Numbered from the stretch's first letter, positions 35,884-45,042 are shown. The stretch: 64,000 nucleotides of DNA from Rhizobium aethiopicum (GCF_014197535.1 NZ_JACIFV010000006.1:186001-250000); one strand, 5' to 3'. The notes: generated from the sequence alone by a model not told the origin. Translations and numbers: made by a program.

Positions 35884-38040
35884 ATGAGCTTTTCATTTTC
35901 GGAACTCGACTTCCTCAAGCCGGAGCTGGGGGCGGAGTATACGGGTTCCGGTACTCATTTCGCCGTCTTCTCGGCGCATGCGGAACAGATCGAGCTCTGC
36001 CTGTTTTCCCCTGACGGAAAAGATGAGATTGCCCGGCTGCCCCTGCCCAAACGCGAGGGCGACATCTGGTCGGGCTATATAGCCGGTATCGGACCAGGCA
36101 CCGTCTACGGCTATCGCGCCCATGGCCCCTATGATCCGGGCGCCGGCCATCGCTTCAATCCAAACAAGCTGCTGCTCGACCCCTATGCCAAGCAGGTGAC
36201 GGGCGAGCTGGAATGGCACGATGCGCTGTTCGGCTATCGGATCGGCGAGGACGATCTTTCCTTCGATGACCGCGACAGCGCGCCCTTCATGGTCAAGGGC
36301 GTCGTGCAGGATCCCGACTTCGACTGGGCGGGTGAAGAGGCGATCCGGCGGCCCTGGCCGGATACGATCATCTACGAGGCGCATGTGCGCGGCCTGACGA
36401 TGACGCATCCGAAAGTGCCCGACCGGCTGCGCGGCACTTTTCTCGGCATGTGCAGCGATCCGATTATCGACCACCTCGTCAAGCTCGGCATTTCGGCGAT
36501 CGAGCTCCTGCCGATCCAGTATTTCCTCGACGACCGCTATCTCCTCGAAAAGAAGCTGAGGAACTATTGGGGCTATCAGACGCTCGGCTTCTTCGCGCCG
36601 CAATCGCGCTATCTCTCAAGTGACAAGATCACCGAAATCAAGACCATGGTGAAGCGGTTCCATGCGGCCGGCATCGAGGTCATCATGGACGTGGTCTACA
36701 ACCATACGGCCGAAGGCAGCGAAAAAGGGCCGACGCTCTCCTTCCGCGGGCTCGACAATGCGAGCTATTACATCCTCTCTCCCGACGATCCCCGCCACAC
36801 GTTCGATACGACGGGGACTGGCAACACGCTGAATGTCGCCAATCCGATGGTGATGCGCATGGTGCTCGACAGCCTCCGCTACTGGGTCGGCGTCATGCAT
36901 ATCGACGGATTCCGCTTCGATCTCGCCAGCACGCTCGGGCGACAGGATCTGGAGTTCGACCGGCAGGGGCTGTTCTTCGGCGCCATTCGTCAGGATCCGA
37001 TCCTTGCCGGCGTCAAGCTGATCGCCGAGCCCTGGGATATCGGCTCGGGCGGCTATCAGGTCGGCGGTTTCCCGCACCCTTTCCGCGAATGGAACGACAA
37101 GTTCCGCGACGACGTGCGCCGTTTCTGGAAGGGCGACAGCGGAATGGTGTCGGAGCTGGCGGCGCGCATCACCGGCTCGGCGCCGCAATTCAACCATTCC
37201 GATCGTGGGGCGACCTCCTCGATCAATCTTCTATCGGCGCATGACGGCTTTACGTTGATGGATGCGGTTTCCTTCGACGGCAAACACAATGAGGCGAACG
37301 GCGAGGATAACCGTGACGGGCATTCGGACAATCATTCCGACAATATGGGCTTCGAGGGCGCCACCAATGATGCCAATATTAACGCGGCACGCGCACGCCG
37401 GCGGCGCAACATGATGGCGACGCTGATGCTGTCCCAGGGCGTGCCGATGATCCTGGCCGGCGACGAACTCGGCAATAGCCAAGGCGGCAACAACAATGCT
37501 TATTGCCAGGACAATGAGATCGGCTGGACGAGCTGGGACGGGCTCGAGGATCCCTTCCTCGATTTCTGCCGGCAGGCCGTCGCCTTCCGCAAGGCTCATC
37601 CGGTCCTCAGACAGGAGCGGTTCCTGACCGGCGAGACCAGCGAGGACGGGCGCATCGAGATCGCCTGGTACAAGCCCGACGGCAGCTTCATGGACGACGG
37701 CGCCTGGAACGACGACGGACTGCAGGTGCTCGGCCTCTACCTCTCGAAAAGCGCGCATGCGCTCGACACCGAGAACATGGATGACCTTTTCCTCGTCTTC
37801 AACGCCGGCGGTGACTGCGAGGTCCATCTGCCCGAGGTGAACGGACTGACGCAGTGGTCACGGGTTCTCGACACCGGGGCGGAGACCGGCGCCTTCGAGG
37901 TGCATGATCAGGACAATCCCGTCATAGTCTACACTCAGAGCCTGGCTGTCTTTGCGCCGACAGGCCAGACGCAACCGCCGGAGGGGGCGAGCAAGGCCCA
38001 GCGGCGCCGATGGTTTCAGTTCGGCCGCCGGAGCAAATAG
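35884..38040 (+). CDS. glgX: Glycogen debranching enzyme
   Basis: The protein (718 aa) hydrolyses alpha-1,6 branches of glycogen limit dextrins. An N-terminal CBM48/isoamylase domain (GAEYTGSGTHFAVFSAHAEQIELCLF) precedes the GH13 barrel. Catalytic residues are the Asp of HIDGFRFDLAS, the Glu of KLIAEPWDIG, and the Asp of LLSAHDGFTL. VIMDVVYNHT is conserved region I. Length is that of GlgX. The rest of the glg operon is absent, so the gene is isolated here. A topoisomerase gene starts 16 bp later. Confidence 0.95.
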   Translation: MSFSFSELDFLKPELGAEYTGSGTHFAVFSAHAEQIELCLFSPDGKDEIARLPLPKREGDIWSGYIAGIGPGTVYGYRAHGPYDPGAGHRFNPNKLLLDPYAKQVTGELEWHDALFGYRIGEDDLSFDDRDSAPFMVKGVVQDPDFDWAGEEAIRRPWPDTIIYEAHVRGLTMTHPKVPDRLRGTFLGMCSDPIIDHLVKLGISAIELLPIQYFLDDRYLLEKKLRNYWGYQTLGFFAPQSRYLSSDKITEIKTMVKRFHAAGIEVIMDVVYNHTAEGSEKGPTLSFRGLDNASYYILSPDDPRHTFDTTGTGNTLNVANPMVMRMVLDSLRYWVGVMHIDGFRFDLASTLGRQDLEFDRQGLFFGAIRQDPILAGVKLIAEPWDIGSGGYQVGGFPHPFREWNDKFRDDVRRFWKGDSGMVSELAARITGSAPQFNHSDRGATSSINLLSAHDGFTLMDAVSFDGKHNEANGEDNRDGHSDNHSDNMGFEGATNDANINAARARRRRNMMATLMLSQGVPMILAGDELGNSQGGNNNAYCQDNEIGWTSWDGLEDPFLDFCRQAVAFRKAHPVLRQERFLTGETSEDGRIEIAWYKPDGSFMDDGAWNDDGLQVLGLYLSKSAHALDTENMDDLFLVFNAGGDCEVHLPEVNGLTQWSRVLDTGAETGAFEVHDQDNPVIVYTQSLAVFAPTGQTQPPEGASKAQRRRWFQFGRRSK

Positions 38041-38055
38041 CAGGTCGTCAACAGC

Positions 38056-39093
38056 ATGAATGCCGAAGCCATTACCGAACTTGGCCTGATCTATGTCAGC
38101 GATACCGAACCGGGCATCCGCAGACGCAGGAAAGGCAAGGGCTTCAGCTATGTGATGCCTGACGGTACGACCCTTTCCGATGAGTTGCAGCGGGCACGCA
38201 TCGGTGCGCTCGGCCTGCCGCCGGCTTACGAAAATGTCTGGATCTGTCTCTACGAGAACGGCCATCTGCAGGCGACCGGCATCGATGCGCGCGGGCGCAA
38301 ACAATATCGCTATCACAAGGACTGGCAATCGTTCCGCAGCGCCGGAAAATTCTACCAACTGATCGAATTCGGTCAGGCGCTGCCGAAGATCCGCCGCACC
38401 GTCCTGCGGCATCTCGACACCGGTGCCGAGGATGTCAACGGCGTGCTGGCGGCTTTGACGACGCTGCTCGACGAGGCGCATCTGCGGGTCGGCAATCAGG
38501 CCTATGTCAGGGAGAACGGCACCTATGGCGCGACGACGCTCTTGAAGCGGCATCTGAAAATCGTCGACGGGCGGATCGAGCTCAAATTTCGCGCGAAGGG
38601 CGGCAAGCGCGTCCAGCGCAGTCTCAAGCATCCCAGGCTGCAGAAAATCCTGGAAGAGATTTCCGACCTTCCCGGCCGCCAGCTCTTCGTCTGGAAGGAT
38701 GAAAGCGGCGTGCTGAAACCGGTCGACTCCGGCCGGCTGAATGCCTATCTGGCCGAAATATCGGGCATTCCGATCTCCGCCAAGACCTTCCGCACCTGGG
38801 CCGGATCGCTGGCGGCCTTCGGGGTCGCCCGCGAAAGGATCGTCGGCGGCGGGCGGCCGACGGTGAAGGAAATGTCGGAGGCTGCGGCCGAGGCGCTGCA
38901 CAATACGCCGGCGATCTCACGCTCGAGCTATATCCATCCGGCCATCATCGCGCTCGCCGGCAATGATCATCCTTTGATCGAAGGCGGCAACGAGCCGCTG
39001 CGGGGCTTGCGGGCCGAAGAAAACAGGCTTCTTGATTTCCTCATACACGAGAGCGAGGGATCTCTTCAGCTAGCGGCGTCCAGCTCCGGATAG
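38056..39093 (+). CDS. DNA topoisomerase IB
   Basis: A 345-aa poxvirus-like type IB enzyme that relaxes supercoils through a 3'-phosphotyrosine. Tyr292 lies in ISRSSYIHPAI; the Arg/Lys set includes HLRVGNQAYVRENGTYGATTLLKRH and SAKTFRTWAGSLAA. The N-terminal domain, GIRRRRKGKGFSYVMPDG to YRYHKDW, is complete. Such enzymes are common in rhizobia beside eukaryote-like repair genes. Its last 28 bases overlap the convergent GST gene. Confidence 0.95.
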   Translation: MNAEAITELGLIYVSDTEPGIRRRRKGKGFSYVMPDGTTLSDELQRARIGALGLPPAYENVWICLYENGHLQATGIDARGRKQYRYHKDWQSFRSAGKFYQLIEFGQALPKIRRTVLRHLDTGAEDVNGVLAALTTLLDEAHLRVGNQAYVRENGTYGATTLLKRHLKIVDGRIELKFRAKGGKRVQRSLKHPRLQKILEEISDLPGRQLFVWKDESGVLKPVDSGRLNAYLAEISGIPISAKTFRTWAGSLAAFGVARERIVGGGRPTVKEMSEAAAEALHNTPAISRSSYIHPAIIALAGNDHPLIEGGNEPLRGLRAEENRLLDFLIHESEGSLQLAASSSG

Positions 39094-39791
39094 TGTCTGA
39101 AAATCCCTTCCTCGTTGAAGGCGAGGCGGCGAGGGGAGGCGAGATAGCGGGCGATGTTCGGACGCTTCGCCACCGCATCATGCAGGGCAAGGAGAGCGGG
39201 GTATTCGGCCTTGCTCCTCTTCATCGCTTTGGGAAAGGCATAGGTGAGGCCCTCGATCACCTGAAAGAGCGAGAGGTCGACATAGGTGAGGGCACTGCCA
39301 ACGATGTAATTGGGACCTTGCGGATTTCGCGTCAGCACACGCTCGAAATAACCGAGGAATTTAGGAATGCGGTCCCGGATGAAGGCGGCCGAGCGGCCTT
39401 TGGCTTCCTGCTTCTGGTCCTCATAATAAAGCGACAGGTCGATCGGGTGGTGCGTATCATGCACTTCGGCGACGAAATCGGTGATGGTGAGCTGCAGGCC
39501 ATTGGCGACATAACGAAGGCTTTCGTCCTCCGGCGCAAGGCCGAGCTTCGGCCCGAGGTAAAACAGGATATTGGCGACATGCGGGATAAGAAGGTCGCCG
39601 TCCTTCAGGAAGGGCGGAGCGAAGGGAATGTGCGACTCGCCTTCGCTCTTCATGATCTCGAGCATGGCGCCTGTTCCCCGGCCGGGCTGACGTGTGACGT
39701 CGATATAGTCGGCTCCGGCTTCTTCCAACGCCAAGCGCACGAATTCACCACGGCCTTGAATGCCGTCCCAATAATAAAGCTCATATGCCAT
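39066..39791 (-). CDS. Glutathione S-transferase
   Basis: A 241-aa GST with thioredoxin-like N-terminal half (MAYELYYWDGIQGRGEFVRLALEEAGADY) and all-helical C-terminal half with YVDLSLFQVIEGL. Tyr near 7-8 is the probable thiol-activating residue, as in pi/mu/sigma-like classes. The ATG at 39791 is preferred over a TTG two codons earlier. Its 3' end crosses the topoisomerase stop on the other strand. Confidence 0.93.
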   Translation of the reverse strand: MAYELYYWDGIQGRGEFVRLALEEAGADYIDVTRQPGRGTGAMLEIMKSEGESHIPFAPPFLKDGDLLIPHVANILFYLGPKLGLAPEDESLRYVANGLQLTITDFVAEVHDTHHPIDLSLYYEDQKQEAKGRSAAFIRDRIPKFLGYFERVLTRNPQGPNYIVGSALTYVDLSLFQVIEGLTYAFPKAMKRSKAEYPALLALHDAVAKRPNIARYLASPRRLAFNEEGIFRHYPELDAAS

Positions 39792-39793
39792 GT

Positions 39794-40084
39794 TCAATGC
39801 CTCGGTTGACGACCGAAGTCTTTTCGCAGTTCGTCCTTGGCTTTTTCAAGGGTGCCGCGCCGCTTTTTCGACAGCTGCTCGCCAGCGCGGTTGATGTAGA
39901 AGGTCAGCATCGACATGGCGGCACGAAACGGGCTCGACTTGCGGCGATCGCTCTCCTCGGCGGAACGCTTGATCGACCGGGCGATCTTCTTCGGATCGTC
40001 CGATTTGAACACGCCTTCCTTGAGATCCATCGCGTTGCTGTGCTCGGCAACATCCTGCGACCATTTCTTCTTCGATTTGGCCAT
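39794..40084 (-). CDS. DUF3175 family small basic protein
   Basis: A 96-aa Lys/Arg-rich protein beginning MAKSKKKWSQDVAEHSNAMDLKEGVFKSDDPKKIARSIKRSAEES, a clear DUF3175 sequence. It is soluble and likely cytosolic, with unknown function; relatives sit among stress genes. Its stop is two bases from the GST start, so the two probably share a transcript. Confidence 0.85.
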   Translation of the reverse strand: MAKSKKKWSQDVAEHSNAMDLKEGVFKSDDPKKIARSIKRSAEESDRRKSSPFRAAMSMLTFYINRAGEQLSKKRRGTLEKAKDELRKDFGRQPRH

Positions 40085-40196
40085 GGCGAAAATCCCTTTG
40101 CCGGATGGGCTGGCGATAGACTGACGCCTGCCGATCCTCGATTACAGAGTTGGAGCATGATGCCGCCAGGGACCGCTCACACCCTTCGGCACATGC

Positions 40197-40511
40197 TTAG
40201 TGGTGGCTATGGTGCTCGTTGCGCTTGCGTGTCGCGGCCGCCTTCTTGGCGGAAGCGGAACGTTCCTCCTTCGAGCGTGCCGCGGATGCAGCGCCGCCGG
40301 CCCGGCCGCCCTTTTTGGAGGATTCATGCGTATCCTTCTTGCCGCGGCCGGAACCGGATTTGTTGCCGCCGCCGCTTTCCTTGTTGACCGTCGCCCAGGC
40401 GCGCCGTTCGGCCTCCTTCTCGGAGACGCCGCGATCCTCATAGCTCTCCTCGATGTGTTCGGCCTTGCGTTTCTGCTTGTCGGTATAGTCGGATTTGTCT
40501 CCTCGCGGCAT
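40197..40511 (-). CDS. Small basic KGG-like protein (plasmid-stabilisation-type annotation)
   Basis: A 104-aa hydrophilic protein from the ATG at 40511, preceded by AGGAGGC. Residues 5-45 (DKSDYTDKQKRKAEHIEESYEDRGVSEKEAERRAWATVNKESGG) are a conserved helical unit often labelled plasmid stabilisation protein. The tail is a low-complexity Lys/Ala/Gly stretch with KKGGRAGG, like stress-induced KGG proteins. Function is unknown; nothing here shows plasmid partitioning. A DUF3175 gene lies 112 bp downstream on the same strand. Confidence 0.82.
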   Translation of the reverse strand: MPRGDKSDYTDKQKRKAEHIEESYEDRGVSEKEAERRAWATVNKESGGGNKSGSGRGKKDTHESSKKGGRAGGAASAARSKEERSASAKKAAATRKRNEHHSHH

Positions 40512-40688
40512 CTTCGCCTCCTGTGGTTTGCAAAGCGCTCGAACGCGATTTGTAAGAGAATCCAACCGGTGCCGAGGGCAAAAGTTCCCGACAGGGTCAT
40601 TGCCCCAGATTTCGGAACAAAAGCCGGTTTTTTCAGGTTTCCGATGGGTGAGCCTGCTTAAGCCCGCATGCAGCAAGGAATCGAGAAC

Positions 40689-41078
40689 ATGGAAAAACAC
40701 ATCGTCATAGCCGATGGAAACGGCGCGATCGACGTGAACGGCCAAGTATCGCCGGTTACCTACACCGTCAGCTTCAAGGAAGGGAAGGGACATTCCTACG
40801 AGGTCGATATCCGCCTGATGGCGCCGCGCGACTGGCTGCTGCAGAGGGGTTTCAAGAGGGATGCCGTGCTTGTCAGCCAGAGCGGCGCCCGCATTCCGGT
40901 CTATCACGATGGCGGCAGCCATCACAATGGCGGCAGTCATTACGATGGCAATCATCATGACGACGGGCGCCTCGATCCTGCCGCCACGATCTCAATCGAA
41001 TTGACGGCGCGCGACGACAGCTGCACCAGCGAGGTCGACCTGATGCGCAAATATCCCGAGTTCGACGGTGCGGGTTAG
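40689..41078 (+). CDS. Small protein with His/Gly/Asp-rich segment
   Basis: A 129-aa protein I do not recognise. The first half resembles a multiubiquitin-like beta domain (YTVSFKEGKGHSYEVDIRLMAPRDWLLQRGFKRDAVLVSQSGARIPVY). Residues about 73-95 contain HDGGSHHNGGSHYDGNHHDDG, which could bind metal. The C-terminus is a strand-rich acidic end. The ATG at 40689 has AAGGAA upstream; another at 40668 adds seven residues. Its stop overlaps that of the convergent histidine kinase by four bases. Confidence 0.68.
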   Translation: MEKHIVIADGNGAIDVNGQVSPVTYTVSFKEGKGHSYEVDIRLMAPRDWLLQRGFKRDAVLVSQSGARIPVYHDGGSHHNGGSHYDGNHHDDGRLDPAATISIELTARDDSCTSEVDLMRKYPEFDGAG

Positions 41079-43810
41079 AGCGGTTCAGCTTGGGAAAGCT
41101 CGACGGCGCTCTTGACCGCCCGGTCGAGCGCAGCGCTGGTGTAGGGTTTCGTCAGCAGCACTGAGCCGAAGAAGCGATCGGCGTCAGGCGGGTCGCTGTC
41201 GCCCGTGGCGAAGACCAGGCCGACGGACGGAAAGGCTTCCCGCGCCTTGGCGGCAAACGCCGAGCCCGACATGCCGGGCAGGCCGACGTCGACGACGATG
41301 ACGTCGATGAGCGTGTGGCCAAGGATATCAACGCCCTGTTCGCCGCTGTCGGCCGCGATGACGTCGTAGCCGAGGTCCTGCAGGATTTCTGCAGTGTCCA
41401 TCCGGATGAATGCATCGTCTTCCACCAGCAGCAGCCTCAGCCTGCCGGCCGTGCCGGGAACCTTTGGATCAGGTTGCTTTGCATTGGACACCGGCGCCTT
41501 GGCCTCTGCCTGGTGGCGTTGCGGCCGGTTGGCGAGCACCTGGCGGATCTTGCGGGCGAGCTCCTCGCGCGTATAGGGTTTGGAGAGCAGCTCCAGGCCC
41601 GGATCGAGCCTGCCGCCATGGACGATCGAGTTTTCGGTATAGCCCGAGGTGTAGAGCACGGCGATGTCGGGCAGGCGCTGTCGCGCCATGCGCGCAAGCT
41701 CCGGACTCCGCAAGGGGCCGGGCATGACGACATCGGTAAAGAGCAGGTCGATATGGGCGCCGCTCTCGATAACGGTGAGGGCGCTGTGCGCATCCTTCGC
41801 CTTCAGCACGTAATAGCCGAGATCCGAGAGCATCTCGACGACCGTGGCGCGAACGCCCTCGTCGTCCTCGGCGACAAGGATGGTTTCGGTTCCACCGGTC
41901 GCCGGTATGGTGTCAGCCGCCGCGGCGCGATCCTCGCTGCGAAAAGAGCGGGCGAGGTAGAGTTTGACGGTCGTGCCTTCGCCGATCTCGCTGTAGATCT
42001 TTACGTGGCCGCCGGACTGTTTGACGAAACCGTAGACCATCGACAGGCCGAGACCGGTGCCCTTGCCTTCCGGCTTCGTCGAGAAGAACGGCTCGAAGGC
42101 CTGCTCCATTACCTCTTGCGTCATGCCGGAGCCGGTATCGGTGACGGCGAGCACGACATATTGGCCGGCCTTCACCTCGGGATGGGTGCGGTTGTAGGAA
42201 TCGTCGAGGAAGGCGTTGCCGACCTCGATCGTCAGCTTGCCGACGCCATCCATCGCGTCGCGCGAGTTAATCGCGAGGTTGAGCAGGGCGTTCTCGATCT
42301 GGGCCGGATCGGCGAAGGTGTTCCAGAGGCCGCCGGAGACGATGGTCTCGACTTCGATTTCCTCGCCGAGCGCGCGACGCAGCATGTCGTCCATGCCGGT
42401 GACCAGGCGGCCGATATTGACGACCTTCGGTTCCAGCGCCTGGCGGCGGCCGAAGGCGAGCAGCTGGCTTGCCAGTCGCGAGCCGCGTTCGACGGCGGCA
42501 AGCGCATTCGAAATGCGCTCTCTGGCCCGGCCGTTATCGGCCACGTCCTTGCCGAGAAGCTGCAGATTGCCTGAGATCACCTGCAGCAGATTGTTGAAGT
42601 CATGGGCAACGCCGCCGGTGAGCTTGCCGATCGATTCCATCTTCTGCGACTGTTGGAGCGCTGCTTCGGCCTGCTGGCGATCCGCGATCTCGGCCGCGAC
42701 CCGGACCTCGAGCATTTCGTTGAGTTTGCGCAGCTGATCTTCCATGTGGCGGCGCTGATCGATTTCGATTTTGGCGGCACGGAACAGCCGGATATTGTCG
42801 ATTGCGACGGCCGATTGGCCGGCAAGGCTGACGAGGCTCGCCTCGGCCGCTTGAGAGAAGCGGCCGGGTTCGCCGTGGCCGAAGAACAAGCCGCCGATAA
42901 CGCTGCCGTCGCGCGATTTCACCGGTACGGCGAGATAGCTCCTGACCGGCAAATGCCCTTTCGGCATACCGGCATGCGGCGGATTCTGGCCGTAGCGCGG
43001 GTCGAGCAGGATGTCGTCGGAGCGCACGATGCCTTCGCCGCTGAAGGTCGGCTCGAAGACCTTCGTATTGCGTGGCATCGGGAATTTATCGAAGTTCTTC
43101 CGGTCGACGCCGGAGAGCGCGTAAAGCATGTAGCTGCCGCCCTCGCCGTCATCGACATTGTAGAAGAAGGCGCCGAATTCGGCGCCTGTCAGCGTCACAC
43201 CGGCATCGACGACAATCTGGGTGAGACGTTCGACATCGGGCTCGACAGTGATAGCGGCGCCCGCCTGGTTGACCACTGCAAGCGCCTCCGACTTGGCGCG
43301 CAGTTCTTCCAGCGCCAGCTTCTCGCCGCGCTTGGCGGCGACCTGGTCGGTGACGTCGAGGGTGGCGCAAAGGATGCCAGCGATGGCGCCGTCATCGTCG
43401 CGCAGCGGCGTATAGGAGAAGGTGAACCAGGTATCCTCGGTGCGGCCGTCCCGGCGCATCGGGATGAGCAGCTCTTTAAACAGCTGCGGCCTGCCTTCAA
43501 GCGTGCTGGCGACGATCGGCGAAAACTGTTCCCAGATATCAGCCCAAACCTCGCGAAAGGGTCTTCCGAGTGCGCCAGGATGCCGGTCGGGGAAAACAGG
43601 CACGTAGGCGTCATTGTAGAGAAAGGCGAGATCCGGACCCCAGGCGACGAATTTCGGCTGGCGCGAATTCAATACCATTTCGGCGATATGCTTGAGAGAA
43701 GCAGGCCAGCTTTCGACCGGTCCGAGACCGGCGGCGTCAAAGGCCGAATGCCGCAACAATTCACCGATTTTGCCGCCGCCTCTCGGCCAGCCGTTGCCGA
43801 CGCTTCCCAT
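41075..43810 (-). CDS. Hybrid sensor histidine kinase with PAS, GAF and two receiver domains
   Basis: A 911-aa soluble kinase. A PAS domain (about 40-155), a GAF domain (175-345), a coiled coil (350-390), then HisKA with His403 (GGVAHDFNNLLQV), and HATPase with DTGSGM and GKGTGLGLSMV. Two receivers end the protein: ILVAEDDEG...LLFTDVVMPGP and LLLVEDDAF...IVVDVGLPGMSG. The FNNLL phospho-site places it with the LOV/HWE-like HPK4 kinases of rhizobia. The signal is unknown; GAF could bind a small ligand. No cognate regulator gene is next to it, so the receivers may suffice or feed a remote partner. Confidence 0.92.
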   Translation of the reverse strand: MGSVGNGWPRGGGKIGELLRHSAFDAAGLGPVESWPASLKHIAEMVLNSRQPKFVAWGPDLAFLYNDAYVPVFPDRHPGALGRPFREVWADIWEQFSPIVASTLEGRPQLFKELLIPMRRDGRTEDTWFTFSYTPLRDDDGAIAGILCATLDVTDQVAAKRGEKLALEELRAKSEALAVVNQAGAAITVEPDVERLTQIVVDAGVTLTGAEFGAFFYNVDDGEGGSYMLYALSGVDRKNFDKFPMPRNTKVFEPTFSGEGIVRSDDILLDPRYGQNPPHAGMPKGHLPVRSYLAVPVKSRDGSVIGGLFFGHGEPGRFSQAAEASLVSLAGQSAVAIDNIRLFRAAKIEIDQRRHMEDQLRKLNEMLEVRVAAEIADRQQAEAALQQSQKMESIGKLTGGVAHDFNNLLQVISGNLQLLGKDVADNGRARERISNALAAVERGSRLASQLLAFGRRQALEPKVVNIGRLVTGMDDMLRRALGEEIEVETIVSGGLWNTFADPAQIENALLNLAINSRDAMDGVGKLTIEVGNAFLDDSYNRTHPEVKAGQYVVLAVTDTGSGMTQEVMEQAFEPFFSTKPEGKGTGLGLSMVYGFVKQSGGHVKIYSEIGEGTTVKLYLARSFRSEDRAAAADTIPATGGTETILVAEDDEGVRATVVEMLSDLGYYVLKAKDAHSALTVIESGAHIDLLFTDVVMPGPLRSPELARMARQRLPDIAVLYTSGYTENSIVHGGRLDPGLELLSKPYTREELARKIRQVLANRPQRHQAEAKAPVSNAKQPDPKVPGTAGRLRLLLVEDDAFIRMDTAEILQDLGYDVIAADSGEQGVDILGHTLIDVIVVDVGLPGMSGSAFAAKAREAFPSVGLVFATGDSDPPDADRFFGSVLLTKPYTSAALDRAVKSAVELSQAEPL

Positions 43811-43853
43811 TCAAAACCGCTTCCCTATCGCCCGCCGCGCCGGTGTGAACGGC

Positions 43854-43915
43854 AGCAATTCAATGTTCTACAGCATTTCTTGCGCGCCTGAAAAGATGCG
43901 CGCAGTAGGGGTTTA
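43854..43915. other. Hairpin-bearing intergenic element upstream of the kinase
   Basis: A 6-bp stem GCGCGC-N10-GCGCGC (43882-43903) sits next to GCAGCAATTCAATGTTCTACAGC. From memory, this combination of stem plus a CTGTAGAACATTGAATTGCTGC-type flank recurs upstream of genes in Rhizobiaceae. There is no T-run, so it is not a plain terminator. Role unknown. Confidence 0.3.
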
Positions 43916-44015
43916 GCTCGTCCAACCGTCAACATAGAGGTTTGAAATGGCAGGGAAAGGGTTCGGTCGAAATATCGTTACCGCCCGATGTTCAGTGCTT
44001 TGTCATCGGGACAGG

Positions 44016-44564
44016 TTAGTGCTCGGTTTGCTGCTCGGCGACGACGCTCGCGAGCACCTCGTCGCTGCCGTTCGGGTAGATGGGAAGATCGAGCGTCACC
44101 GCCTCTTTCAACCCATCGCGCTCGATCGTGAAGAATTTCCGGATACGTCCTTCACCATTCTGCTCGCCGGACGGTTTTGCCGCTCTTGTCGAAACAAGAC
44201 TGTGCTCGAAGCCCGCGGCGTCGGTCCCGGCGAAGGCCATCGTGCAGCTCTCGACAGCCTTCTCGCCGACCATAGCCCTTCCAACGACCAGGGCTTCGAA
44301 TGGCGCCGCGCTGCCCGCCCCGGTGATCCAGCCGTCGAATGCCACGGGTTCCGAAAGTGGTAGAATGCTCAACACCATGTCGGCAGCAAGCGACGGCCAC
44401 TTGTTTCGGTGGGCGAGAGCGGCTGCGCGATCATACTGCGGCCCGCGGTCCAGGCAGCGGTCGGCGAAGCGGTTGAACGGAGGCAGAGCATCCTCGGCAA
44501 GGGCGTTGGTGAGGGGCACGAAGGCAATCGCCGCCGAGACGAGTATAGTCTGAAGTCTTCGCAT
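44016..44564 (-). CDS. Exported hypothetical protein
   Basis: A 182-aa protein with a Sec signal peptide (MRRLQTILVSAAIAFVPLTNALA before EDALPP). I recognise no family. The mature part has two Cys (C in RFADRCLDRG and ESCTMAFAG), probably a periplasmic disulfide, and ends NGSDEVLASVVAEQQTEH. The ATG at 44564 follows GAGGATCAGAGC. A frame open to 44750 is explained by an upstream gene scar. It follows the metal-repressor gene on the same strand, so a role in metal or envelope stress is possible. Confidence 0.7.
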   Translation of the reverse strand: MRRLQTILVSAAIAFVPLTNALAEDALPPFNRFADRCLDRGPQYDRAAALAHRNKWPSLAADMVLSILPLSEPVAFDGWITGAGSAAPFEALVVGRAMVGEKAVESCTMAFAGTDAAGFEHSLVSTRAAKPSGEQNGEGRIRKFFTIERDGLKEAVTLDLPIYPNGSDEVLASVVAEQQTEH

Positions 44565-44578
44565 TGCTCTGATCCTCA

Positions 44579-44750
44579 TCACGCGTTCAGCCAGTTCACT
44601 ATCTCGACCGCGGCAACGGCGACGAGCACGAGGCCAATCAGCCAGACCGGCCGTCGCGCGCGCGTGTACGGCTTCCGACTGCATCGGCATGATCGTCGCA
44701 GCACCGAAGGCGGTCGCGAACAATCCCAGATAGGCCAGCAGGTCGGCCAT
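44579..44750 (-). pseudogene. Deletion scar: YqaA-like N-terminus joined to another membrane C-terminus
   Basis: From 44750 the frame gives MADLLAYLGLFATAFGAATIMPMQSEAV, the start of a YqaA/DedA-like membrane protein. It stops resembling that family near 44667. A different frame then reads RRPVWLIGLVLVAVAAVEIVNWLNA and a TGA at 44579, a tail helix of another protein. The simplest reading is an internal deletion that fused two genes out of frame. Confidence 0.6.
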
Positions 44751-44754
44751 GCCG

Positions 44755-45042
44755 TCAGAGGTACTTCGTGATCGCCTTGAACTCGTCGATCGACTGTCGC
44801 TTATCGCAGGGGAGGGCGCCGACGGTTTCTTCGAGGCAATGGTCGAGATGGTCCTGGATCAGAGTGCGCTTGGCGTTGACGATGGCCTTCTCGACGGCGG
44901 AGAGTTGCTGCGCGATGTCGAGGCACGGCTTGCCGCCCTCGATCATCGCGATGACGCTTCGGAGGTGGCCCTCGGCCCGCTTCAGGCGCTTGACGATCTC
45001 CGGATGGGTGGCGTGGGTGTGCGGTTCGCTCATCGTGTCCAT
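44755..45042 (-). CDS. CsoR/RcnR/FrmR-family metal-responsive repressor
   Basis: A 95-aa all-helical repressor. With KRLKRAEGHLRSVIAMIEGGKPCLDIAQQLSAVEKAI it belongs to DUF156. Ligand positions are Cys40, His65 and Cys69, the C-H-C set of copper CsoR, while His8, His10 and His13 recall the His-rich N-terminus of RcnR/DmeR. Metal choice (Cu versus Ni/Co) is therefore unclear. In Rhizobium leguminosarum dmeR controls the dmeF CDF pump; here the order is reversed, with the broken CDF gene upstream by 63 bp. Confidence 0.88.
   Translation of the reverse strand: MDTMSEPHTHATHPEIVKRLKRAEGHLRSVIAMIEGGKPCLDIAQQLSAVEKAIVNAKRTLIQDHLDHCLEETVGALPCDKRQSIDEFKAITKYL

Noticed and set aside
40512-40958. N-terminal extension of the small basic protein
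   Set aside because: The strong AGGAGG site is at 40511. The extension is antisense to the His-rich protein gene and the intergenic region.
42602-43891. Plus-strand open frame over the histidine kinase
   Set aside because: Antisense to PAS, GAF and HisKA coding sequence; no independent support.
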